A stretch of DNA of 64,000 bases from an uncultured Eubacterium sp. (GCA_910578975.1 CAJTRZ010000006.1:58613-122612); one strand, 5' to 3'. Counted from the first letter of the stretch, positions 26,900 through 36,152 are shown. Program-made: numbers and translations. The notes: generated from the letters alone by a model not told the origin.

Positions 26900-28089
26900 T
26901 TTTTACCTCTTATATTTTTCTTGTTGTTTACTGCTTTTATCGCAATAAACATTAATATAGGAAATACGATTGCTGCCAATATTCCTAACTTTAAGTCATT
27001 CTCAAAGCCAGAGGACACCATACCTGCCAATGTCGGACCTGTAGAACATCCCACATCTCCTGCCAATGCCAAAAGAGCAAACATGACTGTGCCTCCACTT
27101 TTGATAGAAACTGCCGCCTTACTAAAAGTTCCAGGCCACATAATTCCCACAGACAAACCACAAATTCCACATCCAAATAAACCAATTACCGGATTAGGTA
27201 TCAGAGAAATTATTAAATAGGATGCCACACAAAGAACTGCACTGTATTTCATAAATTTGTCTAAATTCATTTTATCTCCATATTTACCATAAACAGCTCT
27301 TGATATCCCCATCAAAATCGCAAACATCATAGGACCTGCCAAATCTCCAATGGTCTTACTTACATGAAGTCCTAATTCTGCAAAAGTAGATGCCCATTGG
27401 CTAACAGTCTGCTCACTGGCTCCTGCACACATCATCATAAGCATCAATAACCAGAACACTTTTTGCTGAAATAATTCTTTCATGGTAAGTCCTGTTTCGC
27501 CTTCATCTAAAAGATGTCGAATCGGTGCATTCAAAAAAATAAATGCATTCACAATAGGAACTACGGCCCAAATAAACGCCATTATCTTCCAGTTATTAAT
27601 TCCAGCTGTCTTGAAAAATATCGTTGAAAACAACACTACCATAACATGTCCCCAACAATAAAAGGAATGAAGCATACTCATTGCCCTTTCTTTATTCTCT
27701 GTAGGACATGCTTCCATTATAGGACTTAATAGAACTTCTGTAAGTCCACCTCCCACTGCATAAATCATTACTGCGATAAACAATCCCCAAAAAGCATTAC
27801 TACATAACTCAGGCAGTATTGTCAGCAGTATAAGTCCTGTCGCTACAAAAATATGTGCCAACACTACGGATACTTTATATCCTATTTTATCTATAAATCC
27901 CGCTGATACCAAATCAACAAATAATTGTACTCCAAAATTAATTGTAATCAACAATGTAATATCTGCCATAGATATTCCATACTGATTATGAAAAGTCAGA
28001 AATAGCAGTGGCACAAAATTATTAACGATTGCCTGTACAATATGTCCGATAAAGCAGGCATTGATTGTTATTTTATACTTATTATCCAT
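26893..28089 (-). CDS. MFS transporter
   Basis: 398 residues, 12 predicted membrane helices; the loop after helix 2 (VDLVSAGFIDKIGYK) and ISRAVYGKYGDKMNLDKF are MFS-like. The fold is of the fucose permease/FucP-like branch; the substrate is unknown. It overlaps hxlR by eight bases and crcB by seven, so the three are one operon. Confidence 0.88.
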   Translation of the reverse strand: MDNKYKITINACFIGHIVQAIVNNFVPLLFLTFHNQYGISMADITLLITINFGVQLFVDLVSAGFIDKIGYKVSVVLAHIFVATGLILLTILPELCSNAFWGLFIAVMIYAVGGGLTEVLLSPIMEACPTENKERAMSMLHSFYCWGHVMVVLFSTIFFKTAGINNWKIMAFIWAVVPIVNAFIFLNAPIRHLLDEGETGLTMKELFQQKVFWLLMLMMMCAGASEQTVSQWASTFAELGLHVSKTIGDLAGPMMFAILMGISRAVYGKYGDKMNLDKFMKYSAVLCVASYLIISLIPNPVIGLFGCGICGLSVGIMWPGTFSKAAVSIKSGGTVMFALLALAGDVGCSTGPTLAGMVSSGFENDLKLGILAAIVFPILMFIAIKAVNNKKNIRGKKC

Positions 28090-28417
28090 TGTGTCTCTCC
28101 CGTTCCTTATTTTTATAATCCTCTCCCCAATCTTTCATTGCATCTAATATGGTTTTTAAACTATAACCTGTTTCTGTTAAAGTATACTCCACTCGTGGCG
28201 GAACCTCTGCATAAACTTTTCTATTAACTAACCCCTTCTGTTCCATATCTCTAAGCTGTGCTGTCAACACCTTTTGGCTGACAGTTCCAATAGAACGTCG
28301 AAGTTCTCCAAACCTTTTTGTTCCATCCATCAAATCTCTTAAAATTAAAACTTTCCATTTGTCTCCAATTAGCATTAATGTTGTTTCCACCGGACATGCT
28401 GGTAAATTTATTTGCAT
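28082..28417 (-). CDS. HxlR-family transcriptional regulator
   Basis: 111 residues from ATG 28417 (AGGTGA just upstream). Winged HTH: CPVETTLMLIGDKWKVLILRDLMDGTKRFGELRRSIG, then VSQKVLTAQLRDMEQKGLVNRKVY. One Cys (in PACPVE) near the N-terminus is at the place used for redox or electrophile sensing in YodB/HypR relatives. It probably represses both divergent operons through the palindrome at 28517-28578. Confidence 0.92.
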   Translation of the reverse strand: MQINLPACPVETTLMLIGDKWKVLILRDLMDGTKRFGELRRSIGTVSQKVLTAQLRDMEQKGLVNRKVYAEVPPRVEYTLTETGYSLKTILDAMKDWGEDYKNKERERHNG

Positions 28418-28516
28418 TTTTTCACCTGACCTTTCTTTCAATGCTTCTTTTTTCCTACAAAACAAATTTCTTACTTCCTACTTTTCCTTTTAAAAATCAC
28501 AATAGTTTCTTTTAAG

Positions 28517-28578
28517 TAACTATAGAACAATAAAGTGCTTACTTTACGATTTACACTTACTGTATTATTGTATAGTTA
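28517..28578. promoter_or_regulatory. Divergent promoter with palindromic HxlR operator
   Basis: Two 20-base arms (28517-28536 and 28559-28578) match as an inverted repeat at 17 of 20 positions. Each arm carries TATAGT facing outward, a -10 for the hxlR operon (minus) and for the oxidoreductase-SirTM operon (plus). Confidence 0.6.
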
Positions 28579-28653
28579 TGACAGGCGCAAGTCAATATTT
28601 TACAGAAAAAATAATAAAGTTTATTGTGGTTTATCCACAGGAAGGAGTTTATA

Positions 28654-29289
28654 ATGAAAATAACTATTGTGTGTGCAAACGGAAGAGCTGGAAAACTGAT
28701 TCTACAGGAAGCTGTCAAGCGAGGTCACGAGGTAACAGCGATTGTTCGAAAAGATTGTAAATTTCCTAAAGGAGTAAATGTTATCAAAAAAGACTTATTT
28801 GACATCACATATGAAGACGTGAAAAATAGTAATGCAATAATTAATGCCTTTGGTACATGGACGGAAGAAACACTTCCTTCTCTCCCTGCAGCTACCAAAC
28901 ATTTATGTGATATTTTATCGAACAGTGATATAAGATTACTTGTAGTAGGAGGTGCCGGAAGTTTATATGTTAATCCAGAACATACTCGCTGTGTTGAAGA
29001 CGGACCGGATTTCCCTGATATTTTCAAACCTGTTTCTGCCGCTCATGGTAAAACTCTAAAAGCGTTAAGAACACGTAACGATGTTCAATGGACTTATCTT
29101 TCACCTGCAGGTGATTTTCAGGCAGATGGCATCCGCAGTGGAAAATATATTCTTGGTGGCGAAGAACTTACACGAAACAGCAATGGCGAAAGTATCATCA
29201 GTTATGCTGACTATGCAATTGCAATGATAGATGAAGCCGAAAACGGTGATTACATTCAAAAAAGATTTAGTGTCGTTGCTGATTATTAA
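28654..29289 (+). CDS. NAD(P)-binding oxidoreductase (NmrA/SDR-atypical type)
   Basis: 211 residues from ATG 28654, eight bases after GGAAGGAG. Rossmann motif ANGRAGKLILQEAVKRGHEVTAIVRK; no Tyr-x3-Lys pair, as in atypical SDRs, with LVVGGAGSLYVNP and WTYLSPAGDFQADGIR. These often bind NADPH as redox sensors or reduce quinone-like compounds. First gene of the operon with SirTM and macrodomain. Confidence 0.85.
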   Translation: MKITIVCANGRAGKLILQEAVKRGHEVTAIVRKDCKFPKGVNVIKKDLFDITYEDVKNSNAIINAFGTWTEETLPSLPAATKHLCDILSNSDIRLLVVGGAGSLYVNPEHTRCVEDGPDFPDIFKPVSAAHGKTLKALRTRNDVQWTYLSPAGDFQADGIRSGKYILGGEELTRNSNGESIISYADYAIAMIDEAENGDYIQKRFSVVADY

Positions 29290-29309
29290 ACAAATAGAGG
29301 ATTTTAAAT

Positions 29310-30185
29310 ATGAAGCAAAATGATTTTTGGCATAATATTCATATGCTAAAAAATAAAATAGAACATTCAGACTATATTGTTATTGGTGCTGGCTCCGGAC
29401 TTTCCACAGCAGCCGGTCTCACATATGTTGGAAAGCGATTTACAGATAATTTTCAACCTTTTATAAACAAATATGGAATAACAGATATGTATTCTGCTGG
29501 GTTTTATCCATTTCCAAGTGCAGAAGAAAAATGGGCTTACTGGGCAAAACATGTTCTGACGAATCGCTACGAGATTACTGAAAATGGCTTACACAAAAAA
29601 CTATATGAATTGTCCAAAAACAAAAATTATTTTGTTCTGACTACTAATGTAGATGGTTTATTTGAAAAAGCAGGCTTTGATACGAATAGAATATTTGCCA
29701 CACAAGGAGATTACAAATATTTTCAATGTAAAAAAGCCTGTCACAATAAACTATACAATAATGAATCTCAGATTCGGACAATGGTCTCTCATACAAAAAA
29801 CTGCAGAATTCCGAGTTCTCTTATTCCAAAATGCCCTGTATGTGGTGGTGAAATGGAAATGAATCTGCGATGTGATAATTATTTTATTCAGGATAAACAC
29901 TGGTATGACTGTGCTGAACGATATGAGAAGTTTATCCGTAAGGCAAAGCAGGGGAATGTACTTTTTCTTGAGCTGGGTGTAGGTCTTAATACACCCGGTA
30001 TTATTAAATATCCATTTTGGCAGATGACTTATGAAAATAAAAATGCTTGCTATGCCTGTATTAACCTGGAAAATACTATATGTCCTGCTGAAATCAAGGA
30101 GCAATCTATACGCCTTGATTTTGATATCAAGCAAGTAATAGAAGCTCTAGTTAATCCTTGCAACATTTGCCGGACTGATAAATAA
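29310..30185 (+). CDS. SirTM-class sirtuin, probable protein ADP-ribosyltransferase
   Basis: 291 residues. NAD-binding GAGSGLS (26-32) and TTNVDG (111-116) are sirtuin motifs. The catalytic His of deacylating sirtuins is replaced by Gln (Q132 in FATQGDY), the mark of class M sirtuins, which ADP-ribosylate proteins. Zinc ligands are C140, C144, C175 and C178. It stands 20 bases after the oxidoreductase and 52 before the macrodomain gene. No GcvH-like or lipoate ligase gene, the usual partners, is present, so the target protein is unknown. Confidence 0.85.
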   Translation: MKQNDFWHNIHMLKNKIEHSDYIVIGAGSGLSTAAGLTYVGKRFTDNFQPFINKYGITDMYSAGFYPFPSAEEKWAYWAKHVLTNRYEITENGLHKKLYELSKNKNYFVLTTNVDGLFEKAGFDTNRIFATQGDYKYFQCKKACHNKLYNNESQIRTMVSHTKNCRIPSSLIPKCPVCGGEMEMNLRCDNYFIQDKHWYDCAERYEKFIRKAKQGNVLFLELGVGLNTPGIIKYPFWQMTYENKNACYACINLENTICPAEIKEQSIRLDFDIKQVIEALVNPCNICRTDK

Positions 30186-30237
30186 TTCTGACTCATTAGC
30201 CACATAATGAAACGTTTATAATATGATTGGAGATTTT

Positions 30238-31020
30238 ATGAACCGATTAGAACTTATAAAAAAACTGAACAAAATGTTATTGGACGAAATGCCTATGTAC
30301 CAATTACAGGCAGATACTTTTCCAGATGATATCCATTCTCAAAGAGATTTGCTTAGAAGTCTTATGAATATCAGACCTGTCCTGCCATTAAATCCTGATT
30401 TTATCAGACTGCAAAATAAATTACTCTATGCAGAAGTTGCTGAAAAGGGGGTTATTGATATAGCCACTCTTCCCACTACTTCTGACGAACGAATTATCCT
30501 ATGGCAGGGAGATATTACAAGGCTGAATGCTAATGCCATCGTCAATGCTGCAAACGCTCAGATGCTTGGCTGTTTTGTCCCTCTTCATAGATGTATTGAC
30601 AATGCGATTCACTCTGCTGCCGGACTACAGCTTCGTGATGAATGTAGCAGAATTATGGCTAAACAGGGACATGAAGAAAAACCCGGCTGTGCCAAAATTA
30701 CTAGTGCATATAATCTTCCATGTAAACATGTGATTCATACCGTAGGTCCCATTGTGTACCAAAGTCTCAATTCAAGATTGAAATTACAGCTGGCATCCTG
30801 CTATCATTCCTGTATGGAACTAGCAGATAAATATGGATTAGAAAGTATTGCTTTTTGTTGTATTTCTACTGGCGAGTTTCATTTTCCAAATAACAAAGCT
30901 GCTGAAATCGCTATTGATACTGTCACAGAAATATTGAATCAATGTACATCCATAAAAAAAGTAATATTCAATGTGTTTAAAGATAAGGATCTTGAAACAT
31001 ATAAAAAGTTACTCTTTTAA
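30238..31020 (+). CDS. Zinc-containing macrodomain protein-ADP-ribose hydrolase
   Basis: 260 residues from ATG 30238, preceded by GGAG; the ATG 15 bases earlier overlaps that site. A helical N-terminus (1-80) precedes the macrodomain: WQGDITRLNANAIVNAAN, then GCFVPLHRCIDNAIHSAAG with the zinc triad C112, H117, C119 of Zn-macro enzymes. These remove ADP-ribose placed by SirTM. Last gene of the operon. Confidence 0.92.
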   Translation: MNRLELIKKLNKMLLDEMPMYQLQADTFPDDIHSQRDLLRSLMNIRPVLPLNPDFIRLQNKLLYAEVAEKGVIDIATLPTTSDERIILWQGDITRLNANAIVNAANAQMLGCFVPLHRCIDNAIHSAAGLQLRDECSRIMAKQGHEEKPGCAKITSAYNLPCKHVIHTVGPIVYQSLNSRLKLQLASCYHSCMELADKYGLESIAFCCISTGEFHFPNNKAAEIAIDTVTEILNQCTSIKKVIFNVFKDKDLETYKKLLF

Positions 31021-31023
31021 AAA

Positions 31024-31066
31024 AAAGGATTTTTTGCACCTATATTTATGTGCAAAAAATCCTTTG
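31024..31066. terminator. Bidirectional terminator
   Basis: A perfect 16-base stem (31024-31039/31050-31065) with T-runs on both sides separates the macrodomain gene from the converging DUF4160-DUF2442 gene. Confidence 0.9.
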
Positions 31067-31104
31067 TTTTTCCATATACTAATTTTACTTTTACATGTTT
31101 CTAT

Positions 31105-31659
31105 TCAGCCTTCATATATAATACTATCAAAATACAAATTTTCCGGTGCAATATCTACCTCTCCATCGCACCACCCTACCGTATTATTTACTAATGACAC
31201 AGTATCAAATACTTTTTTATCCTTTAATATTTGATATACCGGTCCATTTAAATTCGATGCATCATATATTTTCTTTTCCCCATTATCAAAGGATACCATC
31301 AACTGCATATCCCCCAAGTTCTTTACACCGCAGGCAAAAGGATATGATAAACTATTACCATAAATTGTATCTTCTTTGAAACAATCTCCATTATTGTATG
31401 TAGTTTCGATTTTATCAAAATGTTCATGTCGCACAGCTTTATTCCACGCTACATATGCTTCATCTTCATGAAAAGCTAACCAACCACTCACCATTCTTCT
31501 CTGTTTCCTTGGAAGTTCTCCCTCAAGCAATTCCCCTTCCAATGACATCACAGCATTATATTCTGCGTACTTTATATGTACATGTGGTTTATTATGCTTT
31601 CCAAAATCTTCAAAATACATATAGATAATCATCCCTGCAAATCTACATAATTCTGGCAT
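31105..31659 (-). CDS. DUF4160-DUF2442 fusion protein
   Basis: 184 residues. Residues 1-75 are DUF4160 (MIIYMYFEDFGKHNKPHVHIKY, then EGELPRKQRRMVSGWL); residues 100-184 are DUF2442 (MVSFDNGEKKIYDASNL, GWCDGEVDIAPENLYFDS). These domains usually occur as two adjacent small genes with toxin-antitoxin-like spread; their activity is not known. GGAG precedes the ATG. It is a single gene with its own terminator. Confidence 0.85.
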   Translation of the reverse strand: MPELCRFAGMIIYMYFEDFGKHNKPHVHIKYAEYNAVMSLEGELLEGELPRKQRRMVSGWLAFHEDEAYVAWNKAVRHEHFDKIETTYNNGDCFKEDTIYGNSLSYPFACGVKNLGDMQLMVSFDNGEKKIYDASNLNGPVYQILKDKKVFDTVSLVNNTVGWCDGEVDIAPENLYFDSIIYEG

Positions 31660-31790
31660 TTCTTTTCTCCTATAAAATAATACTTTTTATTTCGTTACTA
31701 ATACATCCATTATACTCCAAATTTTATTACTCTGCATATTTTTTAAAAAATGTGCAATTTTTATAAACTTTGTAACGAAGCATTCATATA

Positions 31791-32453
31791 TTATCGATAA
31801 TCTTTCTTCTTTACTATCTGTGTTGATATCAATGATGATATAACATACATCGCTAAGCCAATAACCAAAGCCAAAGCCGAAACAACTTCTTTATTCTCCA
31901 TTACTCTTAATATCAAACCAACTGCCTCTTCCTCTGTCAATACTGAAATAATAGAATTAATCGCAAACCATAAAATGATACATGGCAACATAATAATTGA
32001 CGATCTGATTCTTGGGTTCAAATTTCGCCCAATCAAATAATAAGCAACCATTGCTATCGACAAATAAATCAATGTTACTGCCATAAATGTCATAGAAACT
32101 ACTCCTAAGTCCGCTATCTTTAAATCAGTAAATGTACTCATAACGATGCAAATCACAATTCCAAGAGTTAGTTCAAATAGAATACTTAATGCTCCAATCA
32201 TATATCTTCCAAACACTTTATCCCTGTCTTTTGCGGGAAGTAGTCCGTCAAATCCACATTCATTTTTTAGTTCATAAGTAAAAAGAGAGGTCGGTGTAAC
32301 TACTACCACCAATGCCATATAACTAAATATTCCAAGAGTTGACTCCATAGTATATCCCATCATCGCCCCAAGGGGTGCAAACAAAACAACCGAAATTAAA
32401 AATAGATATTTACTTCTTCTGAAATCAAATTTAAAAAAATTAACTGCGCCCAT
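31791..32453 (-). CDS. ABC-2 type transporter permease
   Basis: 220 residues with six hydrophobic segments and no other domain. It abuts the ATPase gene (shared base at 32453), so both form one exporter or lantibiotic-immunity-like system. The substrate is unknown. Confidence 0.82.
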   Translation of the reverse strand: MGAVNFFKFDFRRSKYLFLISVVLFAPLGAMMGYTMESTLGIFSYMALVVVVTPTSLFTYELKNECGFDGLLPAKDRDKVFGRYMIGALSILFELTLGIVICIVMSTFTDLKIADLGVVSMTFMAVTLIYLSIAMVAYYLIGRNLNPRIRSSIIMLPCIILWFAINSIISVLTEEEAVGLILRVMENKEVVSALALVIGLAMYVISSLISTQIVKKKDYR

Positions 32454-33310
32454 TATCTGTTCCTCCTATCCTTAATGCTATGAAGCATAATCTGTGCGAT
32501 TTCCGGCTTATCGTATGTAAACCTTCCACCCAGTTTTTCCACATCCTCACTCTTTATAATTCCTTCAAATCCATATGTTTTCTCTTCCAGACCAATAATA
32601 TATTGTTTCTGTTCCCTTGTCAGTTCCGACACATCACCTTTTACCACAAGATAATCCTCCAGCATTTCATCCTTTGACTTATCAAGAAGAATCTCTCCAT
32701 TATCAATAAATGCGATATAGTCTGCTATTTCTTCTAAATCACTGAGTATATGAGTAGAAAACAATATACTTCGTTTTCCATCTTCTATATAAGCTTGTAA
32801 ATCAGAGAGCAATTCATCTCTTACCACCGGATCTAATCCATTGGTTGCTTCATCCAAAATCATCAATTTAGAGTCTCTGGAAAATACACAAGCAAACATC
32901 AATTTCACTTTCATTCCTCTGGAAAAATCATCAATCTTCTTGTTTGTTGGAAGACCATATCTTTGAATAAGAGAATCAAACTTTTCCTCATCAAAGGTTT
33001 TATAAAAATCCTTTAATGTCTTTTTTACTGTTTTGATTTTTAATCCCTTAGTAAAATAAGATTCATCACCTACATATGCAATACTCTCCTTATATTTCAC
33101 AGGTTCTTCATCATACGTTATTCCATTGACTTTAATGGTTCCTTCATGATATTTGCATATATGATTAATCATATTAATTGTAGATGTTTTTCCTGCACCA
33201 TTCTGTCCTACAAAACCAAATATATATCCTGCTGGTATTATTAGTTGAATGTTTTTCAGAGAAAACCCTTTATAATGCTTACTTAAATTTTCAATTTCTA
33301 AAATATTCAT
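32453..33310 (-). CDS. ABC transporter ATP-binding protein
   Basis: 285 residues. Walker A GQNGAGKTSTIN, signature region DFSRGMKVKLMFACVF, Walker B LMILDEATNGLDPV, switch His in STHILSD. The C-terminal 70 residues are an extension typical of ABC-2 exporters of the YtrB/NatA type. Coupled to the permease downstream and to the GntR gene 29 bases upstream. Confidence 0.93.
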   Translation of the reverse strand: MNILEIENLSKHYKGFSLKNIQLIIPAGYIFGFVGQNGAGKTSTINMINHICKYHEGTIKVNGITYDEEPVKYKESIAYVGDESYFTKGLKIKTVKKTLKDFYKTFDEEKFDSLIQRYGLPTNKKIDDFSRGMKVKLMFACVFSRDSKLMILDEATNGLDPVVRDELLSDLQAYIEDGKRSILFSTHILSDLEEIADYIAFIDNGEILLDKSKDEMLEDYLVVKGDVSELTREQKQYIIGLEEKTYGFEGIIKSEDVEKLGGRFTYDKPEIAQIMLHSIKDRRNR

Positions 33311-33339
33311 TATGCTCTCCTCTCTTTCTTTTCAAAAAA

Positions 33340-33699
33340 TTACTGCTCCCATACAGACTCTAGTATCTGCTGTATCTCATTCTTTGTCATTCCTATCTGC
33401 TTTGCAGATTCTACCGCTGTTTCAATTCCCTGTTCAATCCGCATAAGGAACTGTTCTTTCAGCATATTATTATCCTTCGATAAAACGACACTTCCCTTTC
33501 CCTGCATCGTAGCAATAAAACCTTCCTGTTCTAAATCGCTGTATGCTCTTGTTGTTGTAATTACGCTGACTCCCAAATCTTTCGCCATGCTTCTGATAGA
33601 AGGCAGTACCTCTCCTTCTTTTATCTGTCCGTTTAATATCTGCTCTCTGATCTGTGCGTAGATTGGAAGTTCTGACTGATTTGATATTATTATTTTCAA
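33340..33699 (-). CDS. GntR-family regulator, YtrA type
   Basis: 119 residues: winged HTH (LPIYAQIREQILNGQIKEGEVLPSIRSMAKDLGVSVITTTRAY) and a short helical dimer domain, the YtrA layout. TTG start with GGAGG six bases before. It heads the ABC operon and its promoter contains a palindrome, so autoregulation is likely. Confidence 0.92.
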   Translation of the reverse strand: MKIIISNQSELPIYAQIREQILNGQIKEGEVLPSIRSMAKDLGVSVITTTRAYSDLEQEGFIATMQGKGSVVLSKDNNMLKEQFLMRIEQGIETAVESAKQIGMTKNEIQQILESVWEQ

Positions 33700-33726
33700 A
33701 TGATTACCTCCAGTTGTTTCAATGCA

Positions 33727-33766
33727 TTGTTTATGCTGTTTATATACAGTATGAACAATTTGTCAA
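33727..33766 (-). promoter_or_regulatory. GntR/ABC operon promoter with operator
   Basis: On the minus strand TTGACA (33761-33766) and TATAAA (33739-33744) are 16 bases apart. Inverted arms 33727-33739 and 33746-33758 (11 of 13 paired) cover the spacer and -10. Confidence 0.7.
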
Positions 33767-33808
33767 TATACTTTTATAATTTTTCACACAATCTTAAAGA
33801 AACAACCA

Positions 33809-33836
33809 TTGTAAATACTACGTTATCTGATAAAAT
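33809..33836 (+). promoter_or_regulatory. maf promoter, apparently giving a leaderless mRNA
   Basis: TTGTAA (33809-33814) and TAAAAT (33831-33836) are 16 bases apart. The maf ATG is at 33843, six bases after the -10, and no ribosome site precedes it. Confidence 0.45.
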
Positions 33837-33842
33837 AAGTTT

Positions 33843-34466
33843 ATGATAAATTTAGAAAAAACCAAGATTATCCTGGCCTCACAATCGCCAAGACGCAGCG
33901 AACTGATGAGACAGGCAGGTTATGAATTTGAAATAATTGCGTCTAACATTGAAGAAAAAATCACCCAGACAAAACCAGATCTGGTGGTAGAGGAACTTTC
34001 CCTGCAAAAAGCGAACAATGTATTGGGTATGATTTTAAAATCTATCGACTTATCTCTGATGGCATTTGATGATTTATCCTTAATGATTATAGGTGCTGAC
34101 ACAGTTGTCAGTAAGGATGAGAATATTATGGGTAAGCCAGAAGACAAGAAAAATGCCTATGAGATGATTCACTCCATTCAGGGACAGACACATCAGGTTT
34201 ATACCGGTGTTACCATAATCGTATATGATTTTAATACTGAGGAAAAATCTTATAAAACTTTTTCAGAATGTACCAACGTAACCTTATATCCTATGACCCA
34301 CAGCGAAATTACGAATTATATTTCTACCAGTGACTGCTATGATAAAGCTGGTGGATATGGAATTCAAGGTAAATTTGCTGTGTATGTTAAAGAAATAAAT
34401 GGGGATTATAACAATGTGGTAGGACTTCCTCTTGCCAGATTATATCAGGAAATGAAAAACTGCTGA
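33843..34466 (+). CDS. maf: Maf-like nucleoside triphosphate pyrophosphatase
   Basis: 207 residues. IILASQSPRRSELM, the ADTVVSKDENIMGKPEDK block and GGYGIQGKFAVYVKEINGDYNNVVGLPLA are family motifs. Maf proteins hydrolyse dTTP/UTP or modified nucleotides, cleaning the pool. It starts at an ATG without ribosome site. The neighbouring Y-family polymerase fits a nucleotide-damage theme, which is inference. Confidence 0.93.
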   Translation: MINLEKTKIILASQSPRRSELMRQAGYEFEIIASNIEEKITQTKPDLVVEELSLQKANNVLGMILKSIDLSLMAFDDLSLMIIGADTVVSKDENIMGKPEDKKNAYEMIHSIQGQTHQVYTGVTIIVYDFNTEEKSYKTFSECTNVTLYPMTHSEITNYISTSDCYDKAGGYGIQGKFAVYVKEINGDYNNVVGLPLARLYQEMKNC

Positions 34467-34516
34467 TAGAGTTCCCCTGAACATGGCTCTTCAGCAAAAG
34501 TGAAGGAGCAACTGTT

Positions 34517-35782
34517 TTGTCTGACAAATTTTATCTTTGTATTGATTTAAAATCGTTCTATGCCTCTATTGAGTGCGTAGAACGTGGTCTTAATCCCATG
34601 ACAACCAATTTAGTTGTTGCTGATATGGAACGCACAGATAAAACCATTTGTCTCGCTATTACTCCTGCCATGAAACAACTTGGTATTTCCAATCGATGTC
34701 GTATATTTGAAATCCCCTCTAATGTTCACTATATTGTTGCTCCACCCCGCATGAAAAGATATATTGAATATGCTGCTGAAATATATAGTATTTATTTACA
34801 ATATATTTCAAAAGATGATATTCATGTTTATTCCATTGATGAAGCTTTTTTAGATGTTACCGATTATCTTTCTTTATATCATACCGATGCCCTGTCCCTT
34901 GGCAGACGTATTATGAAAAACATTTATCAAACTCTGGGGATTCCATCTGCCTGTGGTGCAGGAACCAATCTTTATCTGACAAAAATCGCCCTGGATATCA
35001 CTGCAAAAAATTCTCCTGATTTTACAGGCTTTCTGGATGAACAAACTTATCGTAATTCTCTATGGAATCATACCCCGCTTACAGATTTCTGGCGGATTGG
35101 AAACGGAATTGCAAAAAAACTTCATTCTCTTGGAATCTATACGATGAAAGATATTGCCAAAGCCAATGAAGAATTACTTTACAGCGCTTTTGGTATTGAT
35201 GCTGAACTGTTGATTGACCATGCCTGGGGAATCGAGCCCACCACAATAAAAGATATCAAACACTATAAACCTCAAAATCACAGTATTACCAGTGGACAGG
35301 TTTTAATGCATGATTATAATTTTGAAGACGGAAAATTAATTATCAAAGAAATGGCAGATCTTATCTGCTTAGAATTATTATCACAAAATCTTATTACCGG
35401 TTCTATCACTCTGCATGTTGGATATTCCAATATATTAAATGTAAAACCGGCACACGGAACAACAACGCTTGACATGGAAACCAGCTCTGATTTAATCATT
35501 ATTCCCGCTCTTTCTATTCTTTATGAAAACATTGTCAATCCCAGCCTTTCTATTAGAAGAGTGAATATTACATGCAACAATGTAAAACCCCAAGAGTATT
35601 TACAATACCCTTTTTTTGTTGATATAGAAAAGTTAGAAAAAAATCGTCATATACAAAAAGCTGTCTTGGAAATTAAGAATAAATATGGAAAAAACGCTAT
35701 CTTAAAAGGTATGAATTTACAAAAAAATGCTATGACAATTGAACGGAACAAACAAATTGGAGGACACAAAAGCGGTGAATAA
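34517..35782 (+). CDS. Y-family DNA polymerase (DinB/UmuC-like)
   Basis: 421 residues from TTG 34517, with AAGGAG ten bases before. Palm residues: FYLCIDLKSFYASIECV and VYSIDEAFLDVT (both catalytic carboxylate motifs); thumb region CGAGTNLYLTKIALDI; little-finger domain to about 350. It copies damaged DNA. YolD follows, the usual Firmicute partnership. No LexA-like operator was recognised. Confidence 0.93.
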   Translation: MSDKFYLCIDLKSFYASIECVERGLNPMTTNLVVADMERTDKTICLAITPAMKQLGISNRCRIFEIPSNVHYIVAPPRMKRYIEYAAEIYSIYLQYISKDDIHVYSIDEAFLDVTDYLSLYHTDALSLGRRIMKNIYQTLGIPSACGAGTNLYLTKIALDITAKNSPDFTGFLDEQTYRNSLWNHTPLTDFWRIGNGIAKKLHSLGIYTMKDIAKANEELLYSAFGIDAELLIDHAWGIEPTTIKDIKHYKPQNHSITSGQVLMHDYNFEDGKLIIKEMADLICLELLSQNLITGSITLHVGYSNILNVKPAHGTTTLDMETSSDLIIIPALSILYENIVNPSLSIRRVNITCNNVKPQEYLQYPFFVDIEKLEKNRHIQKAVLEIKNKYGKNAILKGMNLQKNAMTIERNKQIGGHKSGE

Positions 35783-35819
35783 TTGATGATTCAAGCTTAA
35801 TAATATAGGGGGAATTTTC

Positions 35820-36152
35820 GTGGCTGAAAAACCAAAATATAAAATGTCAACAGAGGATCGTGCCAAACAATTTATGCCTTTCTCTGCATTAAAAGGTCTG
35901 GATGAAGCTTTAAAAGAAAAAGAGAAAATTGTCGTTCCCAAAATTGAACTGTCGGAAGATAGTATTGTAGAACTGGATAGAAAAATGCATTTGATAAAAT
36001 GTGGAATGATGATTACTATAATTTATTTTTATAAAGATGAATATTTAAAACTGACTGGGATTGTTGCCAAAATAGATATCAATAATAGGGTGTTGCAAAT
36101 TGTAAATACAAGAATAAAGTTTGATGATATAAATGATATTTTGCTCATGTGA
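35820..36152 (+). CDS. YolD-like protein
   Basis: 110 residues from GTG 35820 after a GGGGG ribosome site. RAKQFMPFSALKGLDEALKEKEK is the YolD signature. YolD-like proteins accompany Y-family polymerases and resemble UmuD-like partners in genome context only; the activity is unproven. Confidence 0.87.
   Translation: MAEKPKYKMSTEDRAKQFMPFSALKGLDEALKEKEKIVVPKIELSEDSIVELDRKMHLIKCGMMITIIYFYKDEYLKLTGIVAKIDINNRVLQIVNTRIKFDDINDILLM

Noticed and set aside
26893..28100. Fluoride riboswitch controlling crcB
   Set aside because: crcB starts inside the MFS gene, and no crcB-motif RNA was recognised before the operon.
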